Positions 1-12,359 are shown, counted from the first letter of the stretch. The stretch is 64,000 bases of DNA from Paraniabella hibiscisoli (GCF_022512515.1 NZ_JAKWBK010000001.1:2852001-2916000); one strand, 5' to 3'. Notes: generated by a model not told the origin, from the sequence alone. Program-made: numbers and translations.

Positions 1-53
1 GATTAATGGCCGCTATTATAGCATTTGTAATCGCTATTTTTTCAATTGTATAA
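1..53 (+). CDS. C-terminal end of an unidentified membrane protein (partial)
   Basis: An open frame enters from the left edge and stops at TAA 51-53. The last residues are strongly hydrophobic (Ala, Ile, Val and Phe rich), as in a C-terminal membrane helix. It stops 2 bases before the ppk1 start, which fits an operon. Only about 16 residues are visible, so no family can be named, and the frame could be accidental. Confidence 0.3.
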   Translation, partial: LMAAIIAFVIAIFSIV

Positions 54-55
54 AA

Positions 56-2064
56 ATGGGTATGGAATTGAAAGGACGTGATTTTAGCTGGCTTGAATTT
101 AATGAGCGTTTACTATTTGAAGCGGCGGATAATACGGTGCCCCTGGCAGAACGTTTAAAGTTTTTGTCGATCTACTCTTCTAACCTGGATGAGTTTTCCA
201 GGGTGCGTATTCCTACTATTATTGCCCTGGGAAAATACAGAAACAGAGCAAAGCCGATAATGCGGCCGCGGTTGCCGGTGTTATCAACCAACAACAGGAT
301 AGGTTTGGACGAATTGTAAAAACGGTAAAAGAAGAGCTAAAAAAGAAAAACGTTAATATAGTATACAATGAACCCATTCCGGCCATTGTATGCAAAGAAG
401 TGACGGATTATTTCTTTGCTCAGATCGCCGCTTTTCTGAGAGTAGCCTATCCGCAGTCTGCGGGTGATTTCTTCCCCGAAAACAATCATGTTTATTTAGC
501 AGCAGAACTAAAAACAGGTAACAGTAGCCAGCTGGCAGTCATTACCATTCCATCCGATCACATACCCCGGTTTTTTTCAGTAACAAAAGAGGGGATTCAA
601 TATGTGATCTTTATCGATGATATTATTAAAATGCAGCTGCTCTCATTATGGCCAGGCATTACCGTGAATGCAGCTTATAGCTTTAAAGTAACCCGCGATG
701 CAGAAATTGACCTCGATGATGAATATCGGGGCAATTTGGCACAGAAGATAGCGGCACAGATCGCCAAACGAGATTTTGGTTTAGTTACACGCCTGCTTTA
801 CAATGCTGCAATGCCCGAAGCTTTGTTGCAACAACTGGTGCGTAGCCTGGGACTGCAAAACGCAATGATCATGCCGGGTGGGGCTTATCATAACCTGAAG
901 GATCTTTCGGCGATCCCCATTAAAGAGGCATCTTTAAAAGACGAACCCTGGCCGGCCGTGTTGTATCCTTTGTCCGAGCCAACTTTACTGGAAAGTATTA
1001 GCAGGCAGGACATCTTATTACACTTGCCGTTTCATAATTATGATATGGTACTGCGCTTCTTTAATGAAGCCGCACTCGATAGAACCGTTACAGAGATCAG
1101 CATGACCATGTATCGCATATCCGGTACATCGAAAATTGCGGAAGCCCTGATCACAGCAGCACTGAGTGGTAAAAAAGTGACGGTTTTTGTAGAACTGAAA
1201 GCCCGGTTTGATGAGGCCAACAATATTAGCTGGGCCAGGAAAATGAAAGCTGCGGGTATCCGGATCATATACAGCATCCCGCAAATGAAAGTACATGCCA
1301 AAGTAGTGCTGGTAAAAAGGAAATGCCAAGGGCACTGGCAGTACCTGGGACTGTTAGGAAGCGGTAATTTTAATGAGGTAACCGCCCGTTTTTATACCGA
1401 CCAGGTGTTGATGACCAGTAATGCCGGTTTATTGAAAGATCTTGACCAACTCTTCAAACTATTAAAGAAAAATAAAAAATCTTTTACAAGCGATGCATTG
1501 CTCCCGCAGCAATTACTGATAGCTCCTTTTAATTTACAAAGTCGCTTTGCCGAGTTGATCGACAGGGAGATGTCGCATGCCAGGGCCGGACGAAAGGCTG
1601 AAATGATCGTTAAGATCAATAACCTGGAAGATGAAAAGATGATCAGGAAACTGTATGAAGCATCTAATGCAGGTGTTACAATACAACTCATTGTAAGAGG
1701 CATTTGCAGGTTGCTGCCCGGTGTAGAAGGACAGAGTGAACATATTACAGTAAGGAGAATTGTAGACCGCTACCTGGAACATGGGCGTATTTTCTGGTTT
1801 TACAATAATAGTGAGGACGAAATTTATATGGGGTCGGCCGACTGGATGACCCGCAATTTATACCGTCGTATTGAAGTGTGTTTCCCGGTACTGGATAATA
1901 GCCTGAAGGCCTCATTGCGTCAGGTACTGGATATTTATTTGGAAGACACCAGCAAGGCAACATGGATTACTGCCGGAGGCGCTCATACTCCGGTTGTGGC
2001 AAAGGGTAAAAAGGTACAGGCACAGGCTGCCATGTATCAGTGGGTAAAAGAGCAAAGTCAATAA
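56..2064 (+). CDS. ppk1: Polyphosphate kinase 1 (one frame break)
   Basis: Makes polyphosphate from ATP, reversibly, through a phosphohistidine. Once the frame is joined the protein is about 669 aa, close to the normal PPK1 length. The N-terminus has the family signature [13 protein letters not shown]. Further on come [10 protein letters not shown], carrying the autophosphorylated His, then [15 protein letters not shown], then [10 protein letters not shown] with the second active-site His, then GSADWMTRN. The frame breaks near 250-252, in a run of three A; one extra A gives a continuous [15 protein letters not shown] stretch. ATG 56 is used; ATG 62 is equally possible. The next gene starts 12 bases after the stop, so the two are probably cotranscribed. 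Confidence 0.95.
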
Positions 2065-2075
2065 AACCAAAAAAG

Positions 2076-2938
2076 ATGATGCGGAAAGAGTTAATTATTT
2101 TTTTATTGTTCGGGTGTTTGGCACTGCTGGCCTGTGGCCAGCAGGTTGAAGAGGCTCCGCCGGCGCCTTCTGGTTATGACTGGTCGGCATACGAAAAAAT
2201 AATATTATCAGATGATTTGCTGGAGGTTTCCGGAATTGCGTTTGCCCCGGGGCGCTACGACACCTTATATGCCCAGCAGGATGAAGAAGGTGCAATTTTC
2301 AGGGTAGGGCTTCCTTCGGGCAAATATAAAAGGATCGACTTTGGTAATGCCGGTGATTATGAAGACATCGCCATCCTTGCAGATACTTTGCTTCTGCTGG
2401 AGTCGGACGGTTCTTTCTACGGGTTCCGGCTTGATAGTGTTACAGGTAAAAAGTCAAAACCTTTTGGGTATTTTGAAAAGATACTACCCAAAGGAGAGTA
2501 TGAGGGATTATTTGCAGATGCACTGACGGGCAGCTACTATGCTCTTTGCAAATCCTGCAAAGGAGATAAAAAAGTAAGCAGGCAACCATCTACCGGTTAC
2601 AGTGGAACAACGACTCTTTAATAGTGACCGGGCATCACACCATCAATGTTGGTGAAATAATCGAAGCTTCCGGAAAAAAGAAAGTTGCGTTCGAGCCTTC
2701 CGCATTGGCTAGGCATCCGCTGACAGGTGAGTGGTATATCGTGTCATCGGTTAACAAAATGCTGGCAGTAATCAATGAACAGTGGCAGGTAAAGGCTACT
2801 TACCCGTTAAGCCGGAAATTACTGGCACAACCGGAAGGAATTGCCTTCGATGGTACAGGCAACATGTATATCAGTAGTGAAGGTGATGAGTTACAAGCCG
2901 GGAGAATATTGAAATTTGCTTATAAGAAGCCCCAATAA
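2076..2938 (+). CDS. SdiA-regulated-type lipoprotein (one frame break)
   Basis: A secreted lipoprotein of about 287 aa. I place the start at ATG 2076, because the residues that follow form a short basic segment, a hydrophobic core and a lipobox ending in LLAC. Phrases such as LLEVSGIAFAPGRYDTLYAQQDEEG, and later EPSALARHPLTGEWYIVSSVNKML and QPEGIAFDGTGNMYISSEG, are the repeated blades of the SdiA-regulated (YjiK-like) beta-propeller family. The substrate is unknown; similarity to phytase-type propellers hints at phosphate or envelope chemistry. The frame breaks near 2582, where one extra G joins the halves. The stop overlaps the next start (TAATG), a sign of translational coupling. Confidence 0.75.
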
Positions 2939-5900
2939 TGAAACTAAGAACGCTTATTACATTGGCTGGAATGATTGCTTCGGCTGCTGTTGTTGCACAA
3001 CCGAAGCCGGTGCAGCGTGTAATATTGATAGGTGATGCCGGTGAAATCAATCATGAGCAAACCACCGTGATCCCCGATGCCGCCGCTAAAGTATTGCCGG
3101 GTATTACTTCTGTTTTTTATCTGGGTGATAATGTATACCCCAGGGGCATGGGATTGCCAGGTACTAAAGCGGAAGGAGAGGGTAAAGCCATCCTACGTTC
3201 GCAATTCGGGCCTTTACGGGCTAAGGGCGCGCCGGTATATTTTCTGCCCGGAAACCACGATTGGGATCGCATGGGGAAACAGGGGCTTGCTAAAGTCAAG
3301 GCACAAAGTAATTTTATTGCAGCCCAGAACGATTCTCTGTTAAAACTCATTCCTGCTAATGGCTGTCCCGATCCGGTTGAAATTGCTTTGGGAGACGAGG
3401 CGGTGGTGATTGCCTACGATTCGGAGTGGTGGCTGTTTCCATACAATAAAGAAAATAAGGATGCCGAATGTGATTGCGATACGGAAACTGAAGTATTGGA
3501 GAAGCTGGCGGGCTTGTTCTGGAAAAACAAAGATAAACTCATCCTGCTTGCCAGTCATCATCCCTTCCGTTCTTATGGCGTACATGGAGGAAGTATAACT
3601 GGAAGGATCATTTGTTCCCGTTAACGACACTTAATAAGAATATGTGGATACCCTTGCCCGGGATCGGTTCCCTCTATCCATTGTTGCGTAAAAGTGTTTT
3701 CCTGAATGCTGAAGACCTGGGCCATCCACAATACCAGCACCTGATTGAACGGGTAGAAGCCATAGCCGAAGGGTTCCCGAATATTATTAAGGTAGCGGGG
3801 CACGAACATGGTTTACAGCTCATCGATAATAAAGGCTTACAGGTAGTAAGTGGAGCGGGCGCTAAAAGCACTTATGCCAAAAAAGGAAAGCACGCACTGT
3901 TCACCGACGAAAGACAGGGTTTTGTATTGCTGGACGTTTACGCAGACAAAACATCTGCTATACAGTTTAATGTATATGGCAAAGACGGCGTTATGCGCGA
4001 AGCGTATCAGCATGCGGCGGCTTATGTAACATCTGATAATAAGGATGCAACGGGAAACAGCGATTTGCAGGGGGATTCTGTAACGGTAGCAGCGAAAGCG
4101 GCTTATAATGATGTAGGCCGTTTGCACCGAAAAATATTCGGAGAAAATTACCGGAAAGAATGGGCTGCCCCAACCCGGTTGCCTGTGCTGCACCTGAGCC
4201 GGCTACAGGGTGGATTAAAACCTTTGCAGCGGGGCGGCGGTATGCAAACAGTTTCGCTACGCCTGGCAGATAGCAGTGGTAAAGAATGGGTGTTGCGTAG
4301 TGTTAACAAAGTTCCCGATGCCGTACTGCCCGAAGGTTTGCGCAGTACTTTTGCGAGTGACCTGGTTGATGACTATGTAAGCGGCCAGCATCCTTATTCA
4401 GCCCTCATCATTCCTCCGTTAGCTAATGCAATAAAAGTTCCCCATGCTTCTCCGGTAATAGGGGTAGTAGCGCGGATCCGAACCTGGGTATGTATAATCA
4501 GCTAATGGCCGGCAGTGTAGCCCTGTTCGAAGAAAGAGAACCGGGAGGCAACTCTGATAACTCAGAGAAATTTGTAAAAGCATTAATAAAGGATAACGAT
4601 AATACCTTTAAAGCCAAGACTTTTTCAGGGCCATGCTGCTGGATCTGCTGGTGTCTGACTGGGACCGGCATGAAGACCAATGGCGTTGGCTGAATACAAG
4701 CGATACTAAGGATAAAGATTATGCACCAGTGCCCCGCGACCGCGACCAGGTGCTGAAGATCAACACCGGTATTGTTCCCAAAATGATCACGAGAAGCTGG
4801 CTGATGCCTACTTTCCAGGGCTTTGATAGTATTATACCTTCAGTGAAATACTCTTTGTATAAGCATCGGTTTGTACACGCGTTTCCCGCTTTCCAGTTTA
4901 CGAAAAAGGAGTGGAAAGATATGACGGAAGATTTTATGCAGCGTATTACTGATTCTGTGATCGATGTTGCCATAGCACAGTTACCGGCTTCATCCAGGGA
5001 GATAAGAGGTCAGGAGCTGGCAGCAACCATGAAGAAGCGGCGTGATCAGCTACCAGCGGCGATGGACCGGTACTATCGTTTTTATAACCAGGTAGTAGAT
5101 CTGCGACTCAGCGATAAAAATGAGCAGGTGGTTTTAAAAGATGCACCGGATGGCGGTTTGCATTTAACCATCAGGAAAATTAACAAGGATGGCGAAGTAA
5201 AAGGAAAACTGGTAGACCGGGTATATGACCCGCAAATCACCCGTGAGATCAGGTTGTATACCGGTGGCGGTGACGACACGATACAAGTTAATTATGTCTC
5301 CTCTTCCATTAAACTCAGAATGATCGGGGAAAGGGCAATAAACATATTGCCGTTGATAAGCCCGGGCCCCGTATCCGGTTTTATAGCAACTCGGGTGGTG
5401 TCACTTATTCCGGTGATGAAAGCCGTATTCATAAAAAGATAAGCGATGATTCTTTGCAAACGGCCTTTGTGCCGGTAAACCTGTATTCTAAAACCATGCC
5501 CCTGGTTACCGGCGGCTTCAACCGCGATGATGGATTGATACTGGGCGGTGGTTTCAGGCATATACAACAAAAGGGATTTCGAAAACTACCTTATAGCAGC
5601 TCGCAGCAGTTGCTGCTTTCAGGAGCTTTTGCTACGGGAGCGTTTCAGCTTAAATTTAAGGCGGACTGGATCGATGTGCTGGGCCGTGCCGATATAGAAC
5701 TGCATGCCTCTACTTATGCCCCGCATAACACCCATAACTTTTTCGGATTGGGTAATAATACGGTATATGATAAAACCCATTCTATCAGTTATTATCGTAG
5801 CCGCTATACCCTGGCCCAGGTAGATCCTTTGCTTCGCTGGAGGCTGGATAAAAATGTGACCCTGCGATTGGGCCCCTCTTTCCAGTATTTCAGTATGGAA

Positions 5901-6541
5901 GCTGATGATAATGAAGATCGTTTTATTCTGACCCACCCGCTTTTGAGTTACGACAGCGCCACGCTCACTCGTAGAAAAGCTTTTGCCGGTGCTTTGTTTT
6001 CTTACGAGAAAGACGGTCGTAATAATACATTGTTCCCAACAAAAGGGGGCTATTTTTCGTTACACATTAAGGCCTATACCGGTTTGAACCGTTATAGTAG
6101 TTCGCTGGTGCAGGCCCTGCCCGTTATGGCAGTTTATATGCCGCTGAATCATCAGTCATCCATTATACTGGCCAATCGTACGGGAGGTGGGGTTACTTTG
6201 GGGCATGCTGCTTTCTACCAGTCTGTTTTCCTGGGCGGACATGATAATTTGCGGGGTTTCCGTAACTATCGTTTTGCAGGCGAGCACATGCTGTATAATA
6301 ACCTGGAGCTAAGGCTGCGTTTAGCGCAAATTGGCAGTTATATTCTGCCAGGTCAGTTAGGGGCCACATTCTTTTATGATGCCGGTAAAGTATGGGCAAA
6401 AGGCGGTGATAGCGGTGAAATACACCAGGGTGTTGGTGGCGGTATTTATTTTGCGCCTGCAAATATTGCAGTATTTCAATTATTGGCAGGATATTCTAAG
6501 GAAGGGTGGAACCCCACTTTACTATGGGGTTCAGATTTTAA
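2938..6541 (+). CDS. Metallophosphoesterase fused to a BamA-type outer-membrane barrel (five frame breaks)
   Basis: After joining, a protein of about 1202 aa. Residues 1-21 are a signal peptide. A calcineurin-like phosphoesterase follows with all its metal motifs: GDAG (about 32), GDN (63), GNHD (105), SHHP (206) and GHEH (288). Residues about 440-620 are a middle region with DWDRHEDQW and RDRDQ, reminiscent of atypical kinase loops. From about 830 a BamA/TamA-type surface antigen barrel runs to the end. Frame breaks lie near 3592, 4470, 4625, 5331 and 6520. The last matters: adding one base changes the end from WGSDFN to GFRF, the aromatic beta-signal expected of an Omp85 barrel, with TAA at 6539-6541. 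The phosphoesterase should act in the periplasm or at the surface. The substrate is unknown; the ppk1 context suggests phosphate metabolism. Confidence 0.85.
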
Positions 6542-6553
6542 CTAAAACAACTA

Positions 6554-8868
6554 ATGGATCGATTTCTACATAAATATTTGGATATTAATCAAATTAATAC
6601 AAGCTTTTCCTTTGCGCCCTATTACCGGTTTTTGCAGAAAAGAAAGGAAGGGACGGATGATGTGAAAAAGCAAATGTTCCAATACTTTGCGTCGCGCATA
6701 GAAGAAGCAGGGGTACAGGAGCGGGACGTATCGGTTGACGAATTACCGAACTTTAAAGAGCTGCTGGACATTTTATATGTAAGCCTCACCAATATAACTA
6801 TCGACGGTGATAAAGATATCTGGGGTATTACCGCACCGTTTGCATCTACGTTTGCCTACGGAACTCCCTCTTTGTATCGCTCGTTTATTGATAAAGAAAG
6901 TGGCTGGCTGAAACCGGAATTTGAGTCGAATTTTAAGGAGATTGGCCTGGCGGCATTAAAAAATATTTATCATACGATATTAGATCAGCTTTATGGTATT
7001 GCTCATCCGTCAAAAGATGAATTCATTTATCGCTATATAGATGCAAGTACAGGCTTATACCGATTCTTCAGGATCCATTTCAATCAAGACTTTATTGAGA
7101 CGCAGTATAACGGGAATTGCCTGAAATAAGTGAGCGTATGATCACCGGTATTACCGAAGACGATCTTTTTGTACGTTACATGCTGAGGAAACTACCGCTT
7201 ACCGGATTTCGTTTCCGGGGATTTGGCACAGTGACCATTGTTGATGTTACCCAGCAACAAACCATGGTGTATATCAAAGAGCGGTTGTGGAAGCTGAAAG
7301 ATGATGTATCCTGTATGGCTACTGCTTATGAAGATCTTCGACTGGCTATAAAATCTATGCTCGGTTCCAATAAGATAGAGATCGGCGCGATGCCCTTTAT
7401 TATTATGAACGGGCGTATGGTGCGAAAAGCGGGAGAGGGATTGGTTGGCGGTTCTACATTAAGCGAACAGGAAGTACAAACCTTTTTCAAAGCATTTGAA
7501 GCAGGAGGGAAGCCGGTAGTGGTAGATGATATCAACGAAACAGGGACCAGGTTTCCTTTGGTTGAAAAAATTCTGAGCGGAACAGCTTACCGAACCTACG
7601 CCGCCATGCCGGTTTTTTACCAGCAGAAGGTTTATGGAGTGGTGGAGTTATTTGCTACAGAGCCAGGATTGATTACTGCTGAGCGCATCAAACTAATGGA
7701 ACGCCTGTATATAGAGCTGGCACAATTGATGAAAGTAGGGCATGAAATGTTTGAAAATGACATCCGTGCAGTAATCTCGGACCGCTTTACTGTGATACAG
7801 CCCTCTGTAGCCTGGAAGTTTGATGAGGTGGCCCTGGCTTATTTGCAACAGCAAAAAGTGCATGGTAAAGTGATCCAGAAAGAACCTATTGTTTTTGAGT
7901 CCGTATATCCTTTTTACGGCGCAGTAGATATTCGCAATTCATCTCTTATCCGGAATAATGCCATACGTGCCGATTGGCAACTGCAGCTACAATGGTTGCG
8001 TAAAACCGCAAATGAACTAGCACAATTCAATCTGCCCTATGTACAACAGCTGATGCAACAGCAGATAGAGTTTTTGAAGGATAACAATGTTGATCAGCCG
8101 ATCAGCAGCGAAACGATTTCTACTTCCAATGCATTGGATAAAGTGCTGCGAAAACTGTTAGGCGCTTTGCGACAGGAGCAGCCTGAAACGGCCACTATTT
8201 GTACTGCTTATCTCGATGCCATTGACCTGACTAAGGGTTCCTGTAGCATCAACCGGCGTAACCTGGACATGTCGATGCAGCAGACCATCGCAGGCATAGA
8301 CACACTGCTTGATGAAATGAACAGCCGGATGCAGGAGGTATACCCGGCTTATTATAATAAATTCCGTACCGATGGTATAGAATATGATCTGTATGTAGGG
8401 CAATCTATCAGCCCGCAAAAGCCGTTTAGCAATGATCAGCTACACGAACTGCATATTATCCAATTGGAGTACATGCGCAAAGTGGCGCTGGCTAATGCGG
8501 CCCAACAGCATGCACTCCTGGTGCCGCTGCATTCAACACAGCTTATTTTTGTAAACAGCGATGTGATCGATATTACCTTCAGAGAAGATGAAAAACGTTT
8601 TGATGTAGAAGGGGCTTATAATATCCGTTATCAAATGATCAAGAAGCGAATGGATAAAGTGCACCTGCGCGATTCGAACGAACGCCTCACACAACCTGGC
8701 AAGATCGCTATTGTTTACATTAACGAAACGGATGTAGATGACTATAAAGTCTTATTAGAGCAACAGGTAAAGAAAGGTTTGTTTACCAATCTCGAACATC
8801 TGCAACTCGAAGACCTGCAGGGTATCAGTGGCCTGAAAGCATTACGGGTTACCATTAATGAGAATTAA
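6554..8868 (+). CDS. GAF-domain cytoplasmic protein (one frame break)
   Basis: About 771 aa with no signal peptide or membrane segment. A GAF-like region lies at roughly residues 280-400, with VRKAGEGLVGGS, PVVVDDI and a YAAMPVFYQQKVYGVVELF strand pattern. The rest is helical and I cannot assign it to a named family. GAF domains bind small ligands or nucleotides, so a sensory role is possible, but no output domain is visible. The frame breaks at 7112-7114 (three G); one extra G gives NGELPEISERM. It follows the barrel gene by about a dozen bases and is probably the last gene of the ppk1 operon. Its stop overlaps the stop of the convergent PAP2 gene by 4 bases. Confidence 0.65.
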
Positions 8869-9721
8869 TACTTGGGTATTCTTTTAGGCTTTTTCTGGCT
8901 GGCTTTCCAAACAGCTTTGGTAACAAAATGTCCCATCAATGAACCAAGAACCACATCGCTGGCCCAGTGGCGGTTATGATAAATCCGGGAGGCTGCGGTA
9001 GCAGTAGCAATGGTGTACGCTAGCGGTCCCACCCATTTATGCTCCTTAAACTCCAATGCAATCAAAGTAGCCGCAGTAAAAATGGTATTGCTATGTCCAC
9101 TCGGCGAAGAAGTGTAGCCGGGTTTGGCAAAGGGGGCAGCATAGTCCCAGGAAGACGTAGCCGCATCTGGCCGGTTGCGACGGATCAGCTTCTTGGAAGC
9201 CGTATAGATTACCGTTGAAATAGCCAGTGCTTTGGCGCCTGTAAGTCCGGCCGATTCTATTCTGGGTTGTTTGGTGATAGCACCTACAACATACATAGCT
9301 GGAAAAAGGTATAGCCCATAGGTATTACCAAAAGGCTCCACTACTCTGGCAAAACTTTCCCCTACGTTAGAACGGTTATGTTGTACCACATTACGGATCT
9401 CCCAATCTGCCAGCAATAGAGTGCCGGTTCCCAGGGCCAGTAAAGAAAAACGGGTCCAGTCTTTTTATCCCAATGAGCAGGCCGGGAAAGAGTATAAGTA
9501 AGTGAAGGGATAAAGCTTTTAAGATAATCTTTGTTCAGCCTGTAGTACGTGGCTGTATCCTTGTAAGTAATTGAAACTGTAGTAGCGCTGTCGGGTAATG
9601 CCGGTGCATTGTTTTTACTGCTATCTGTTTGTGCGCCTGCCAGCTGGCTGAGAAAAAGGCAAATAAGCAAAAAGTATTGTTGCAAACGAAAAAATCCCCC
9701 ATTCCTTAAAATTTCAAACAC
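8865..9721 (-). CDS. PAP2-family phosphatase, exported (one frame break)
   Basis: About 285 aa. A hydrophobic signal segment near the N-terminus is followed by the three PAP2 motifs in order: KKLIRRNRP, SSPSGHSN and SRIYHNRHWASDV. These carry the phosphate-binding Lys/Arg, the PSGHS His and the nucleophilic His. The family removes phosphate from lipids or polyprenyl pyrophosphates at the outer face of the membrane. The frame breaks at 9446-9450 (five A on the plus strand); one more base gives the continuous text PVFSLLALGTGTLLLADWE. It is convergent with the GAF gene, overlapping 4 bases at the stops, and divergent from the AraC gene. Confidence 0.85.
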
Positions 9722-9727
9722 AAATAT

Positions 9728-9854
9728 ACAGGATGTGACGTGTGATAGGGAACCCGGATGCCGTGTGGCGTGAATTTGTATTAATAATCATTTTTCTCCT
9801 GTAATTTTAGCAAGACGGTGGCATTTTAACAACTTACTTTATTATATACAGGAT
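9728..9854 (+). promoter_or_regulatory. AraC-gene upstream region with two ACAGGAT half-sites
   Basis: The heptamer ACAGGAT occurs at 9728-9734 and 9848-9854 in the divergent region between the PAP2 and AraC genes. The same heptamer is the core of the paired repeats found before the pectin-degradation operons. Here each copy stands alone, without an adjacent second repeat or the TAnnTTTCG box. They could be autoregulatory sites of the AraC protein. This is inference from sequence likeness only. Confidence 0.35.
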
Positions 9855-9882
9855 ATAATAGCATTTGAGTAACATACTGGTT

Positions 9883-10757
9883 ATGGCCAGAAGAATATTA
9901 AAACATAGCTTTTCATTGTTACATGTAGACCATGTAAGACTAAACCGGAAGTGGAATTATAACAACGTGATCAGTCCCTACATCCGTATATATTATATCG
10001 ACCAGGGGCAAGGCGTTATATCTACAATAACTGAAAAATTGATATTGGAGCCGGGTTATTTATATATTATTCCCAGCTTTACACTTTGCGATTTACAATG
10101 TACCCACACTTTAAGTCAGTACTTTATTCATTGTTTCGAAGATTCACCCTCTGGCTTGTCTTTGTTTCATCAATGCGGCAGCCATTGAAATTAAAAGCTA
10201 CTGAATTGACTATTCAGAATATAAAACAATTGCTAAGTATCAATCCTAACAGAAAAATATATCGTTCTGACAATCCCATCGTTTACGAGCAAAATATTTA
10301 CTACAGAGAATACCAGGAACTTAATAACCGGCAATCAGACGCGGTATTTATGCAAACCCAGGGTATCTTGTTGCAGTTACTCTCCCAGTTTCTAGCATTG
10401 GTTGATTTTAAAAAAGGAAGCTCTTCTAAAATACCTTCGGTAATACTGGACGCTATACGATTTATCCAAATCAATCTTTCTGCTGATATTAAGGTGACTT
10501 ACCTCGCGAAGCGGGCCAATCTCCAGGCCGACTACTTTTCCAGGATATTTCTTAAACATTCAGGCGAAAGGCCGCTGCAGTATATACAAGCCAGGAGAAT
10601 TGAAAGAGCGCAATATCTTATTGTAACCACTGATCTTCCTTTTTCAAAAATTGCAGAGGTTACCGGCTTTCAGGATATTCACTATTTTTTCAAAGTATTT
10701 AAGAAACAGACTCAAATGACTCCCAGGGAATATGCATTGAAAAATCATTTTGTCTAA
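9883..10757 (+). CDS. AraC-family transcriptional regulator (one frame break)
   Basis: About 291 aa. The N-terminal part resembles the cupin-like sensor half of AraC proteins (IYYIDQGQGV, LILEPGYLYIIPS). The C-terminal 100 residues are the double helix-turn-helix: IKVTYLAKRANLQADYFSRI, then FSKIAEVTGFQDIHYFFKVFKK and MTPREYA. I chose ATG 9883 over the upstream TTG 9865. The frame breaks near 10172-10173 (two A); one extra A gives LFHQMRQPLKLKATELT. It lies next to the glycan-degradation genes, so it may sense a sugar and activate them. The ligand is unknown. A terminator hairpin follows the stop. Confidence 0.85.
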
Positions 10758-10770
10758 ACATTACTTACTG

Positions 10771-10794
10771 ATATCTTACATTAAGATATTTTTA
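10771..10794 (+). terminator. Rho-independent terminator after the AraC gene
   Basis: A 7-bp perfect stem (ATATCTT with AAGATAT) and a 5-base loop, followed by four T. It sits 14 bases after the AraC stop and 28 bases before the convergent GH29 stop, so it may serve both strands. Confidence 0.65.
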
Positions 10795-10821
10795 TAAAGG
10801 CAGATTGAATAAACAACAATC

Positions 10822-12359
10822 CTATTTTTGATCTGCTAAATAGAGCCCCTCAATCTTTAAAACCCTCGCCTGTGTACCCGAATGTTCGGTTGGAAGCGAT
10901 ACTGTTAATCCCTGTTCGTTCTGAACAAAAGAGAGTTTTTCACGATTGTCTAATAAACTTACGTTTTTCACTTTTCCGAACTTCGTTGGCAACGAGGCTA
11001 TTTGAATAGATTGCGTAGTTTCCTGCAGAAGGATAGCGTACAGGGTGTTTTCTTTTTAGTGAACCGTATCCGACTCTCACAGCATGTTGACCATGATCGG
11101 GTACCGTAAATGCTCTCACCATTTACAGCCAGCCAGGCACCAACATCCAGAAGGATTTCCTTTTGCGCATCAGGAATTGTTCCATCGCTTTTGGGTGATA
11201 TATTGAGCATATAATTGCCATTACGGCTTACGTTTTCCACCAACCTGTGTATTACAGACCTGGCATTGGTTAACCTCATGCCTTCTACATAACCAAATTT
11301 TTCGCCTATCGGGTCATCTACCTGCCACACAAAATCGGTCAATTCCTTGGGCGCGCGCCCTGTCTTTCAAAATCCCGGATACTGCCTGCCAGGTACGCAT
11401 CTGATTTGGTGCTGATAGAAACGGACTTGCCCCACTGTGACGCACGATTATAATAGTAAGCAGCAAACCGGAGCTTAACTGCATCCAGTTGCCTGCTGTT
11501 AACACCATTGTCGAACCAAAACATATCCGGCTGGTATCGATCAACCAATTCCTGGCATCGGATCAACCATTCTTCCTGGAAAGCTTTACTTTGCGGAGCA
11601 TCGTTCTGGTCTTCAATCACTTCTTCACCAGCCTTAGCCGGCTTGCGAACAGGTGGCTTCTGCGGGGACCGTAAAAGTCGGCATACCGGGGGTCAAATAG
11701 ATCCGTTTTTATTTTTAACTGCGGATACATGAAATCCCAGTGCTCCATGCGATGATTGGAGACGCCGAACTTTAAGCCTTGAGTTCTCACTGCTTTTCCC
11801 AACTCACCAATAAAATCGATATGGGGTCCCATATCCTTGCTGTCCCATTTTGTAAGCTTACTATCGTACATGGCAAAGCCGTCGTGATGTTCGGCGGTTG
11901 GCACTACATATCTGGCGCCACTTTTTTGAAAAGATCTGCCCATTCACTGGCATTAAATCGTTCCATTTTAAAGTGCGGAATCAGGTCTTTATAGCCCACC
12001 TGGTCAACCGAGCCGCCAAATCTTTCTTCGTGCCATTTGCGAACGCCCCCATTGCTGTACATGTGACGCGGGTACCATTCACTGGCGTATGCGGCCACTG
12101 TATAAACGCCGTAGTGAATGAAGATGCCGAATTTGCCATCGACAAACCATTCTGGTACTTTATAGTGCTGTCTGATGGACTCCCAGGATGGCTGATAAGG
12201 TCCTTTTGGGAGTTTCGTCAAGCTTCCGTTAGCACGCTGATGCGTTACGCGCGGAGGTGTGGGTTGCTCAACCGGCATATTGTCGGAGACAGTCTGTCCT
12301 GATACATTACTGTTAAAGTAAACGGATGAAATAATAAATACTATAAAAAGGCTCTTCAT
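10822..12359 (-). CDS. GH29 alpha-L-fucosidase, secreted (four frame breaks)
   Basis: About 513 aa once joined. The start is ATG 12357-12359, at the head of a clear signal peptide; the longer frame upstream has no such signal. GH29 hallmarks in order: WFVDGKFGIFIHYGVYTV near residue 60, YVVPTAEHHDGFAMYDS, and MFWFDNGV with the nucleophilic Asp. A C-terminal beta domain starts after GESIYGTR and ends at TAG 10822-10824. Frame breaks lie near 11922-11927 (T6), 11664-11667 (G4), 11358-11360 (C3) and 11048-11051 (T4); each needs one more base. It removes alpha-L-fucose, here plausibly from pectin or hemicellulose side chains, in the periplasm or outside. It follows a GH43 gene on the same strand by 115 bases. 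Confidence 0.88.
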
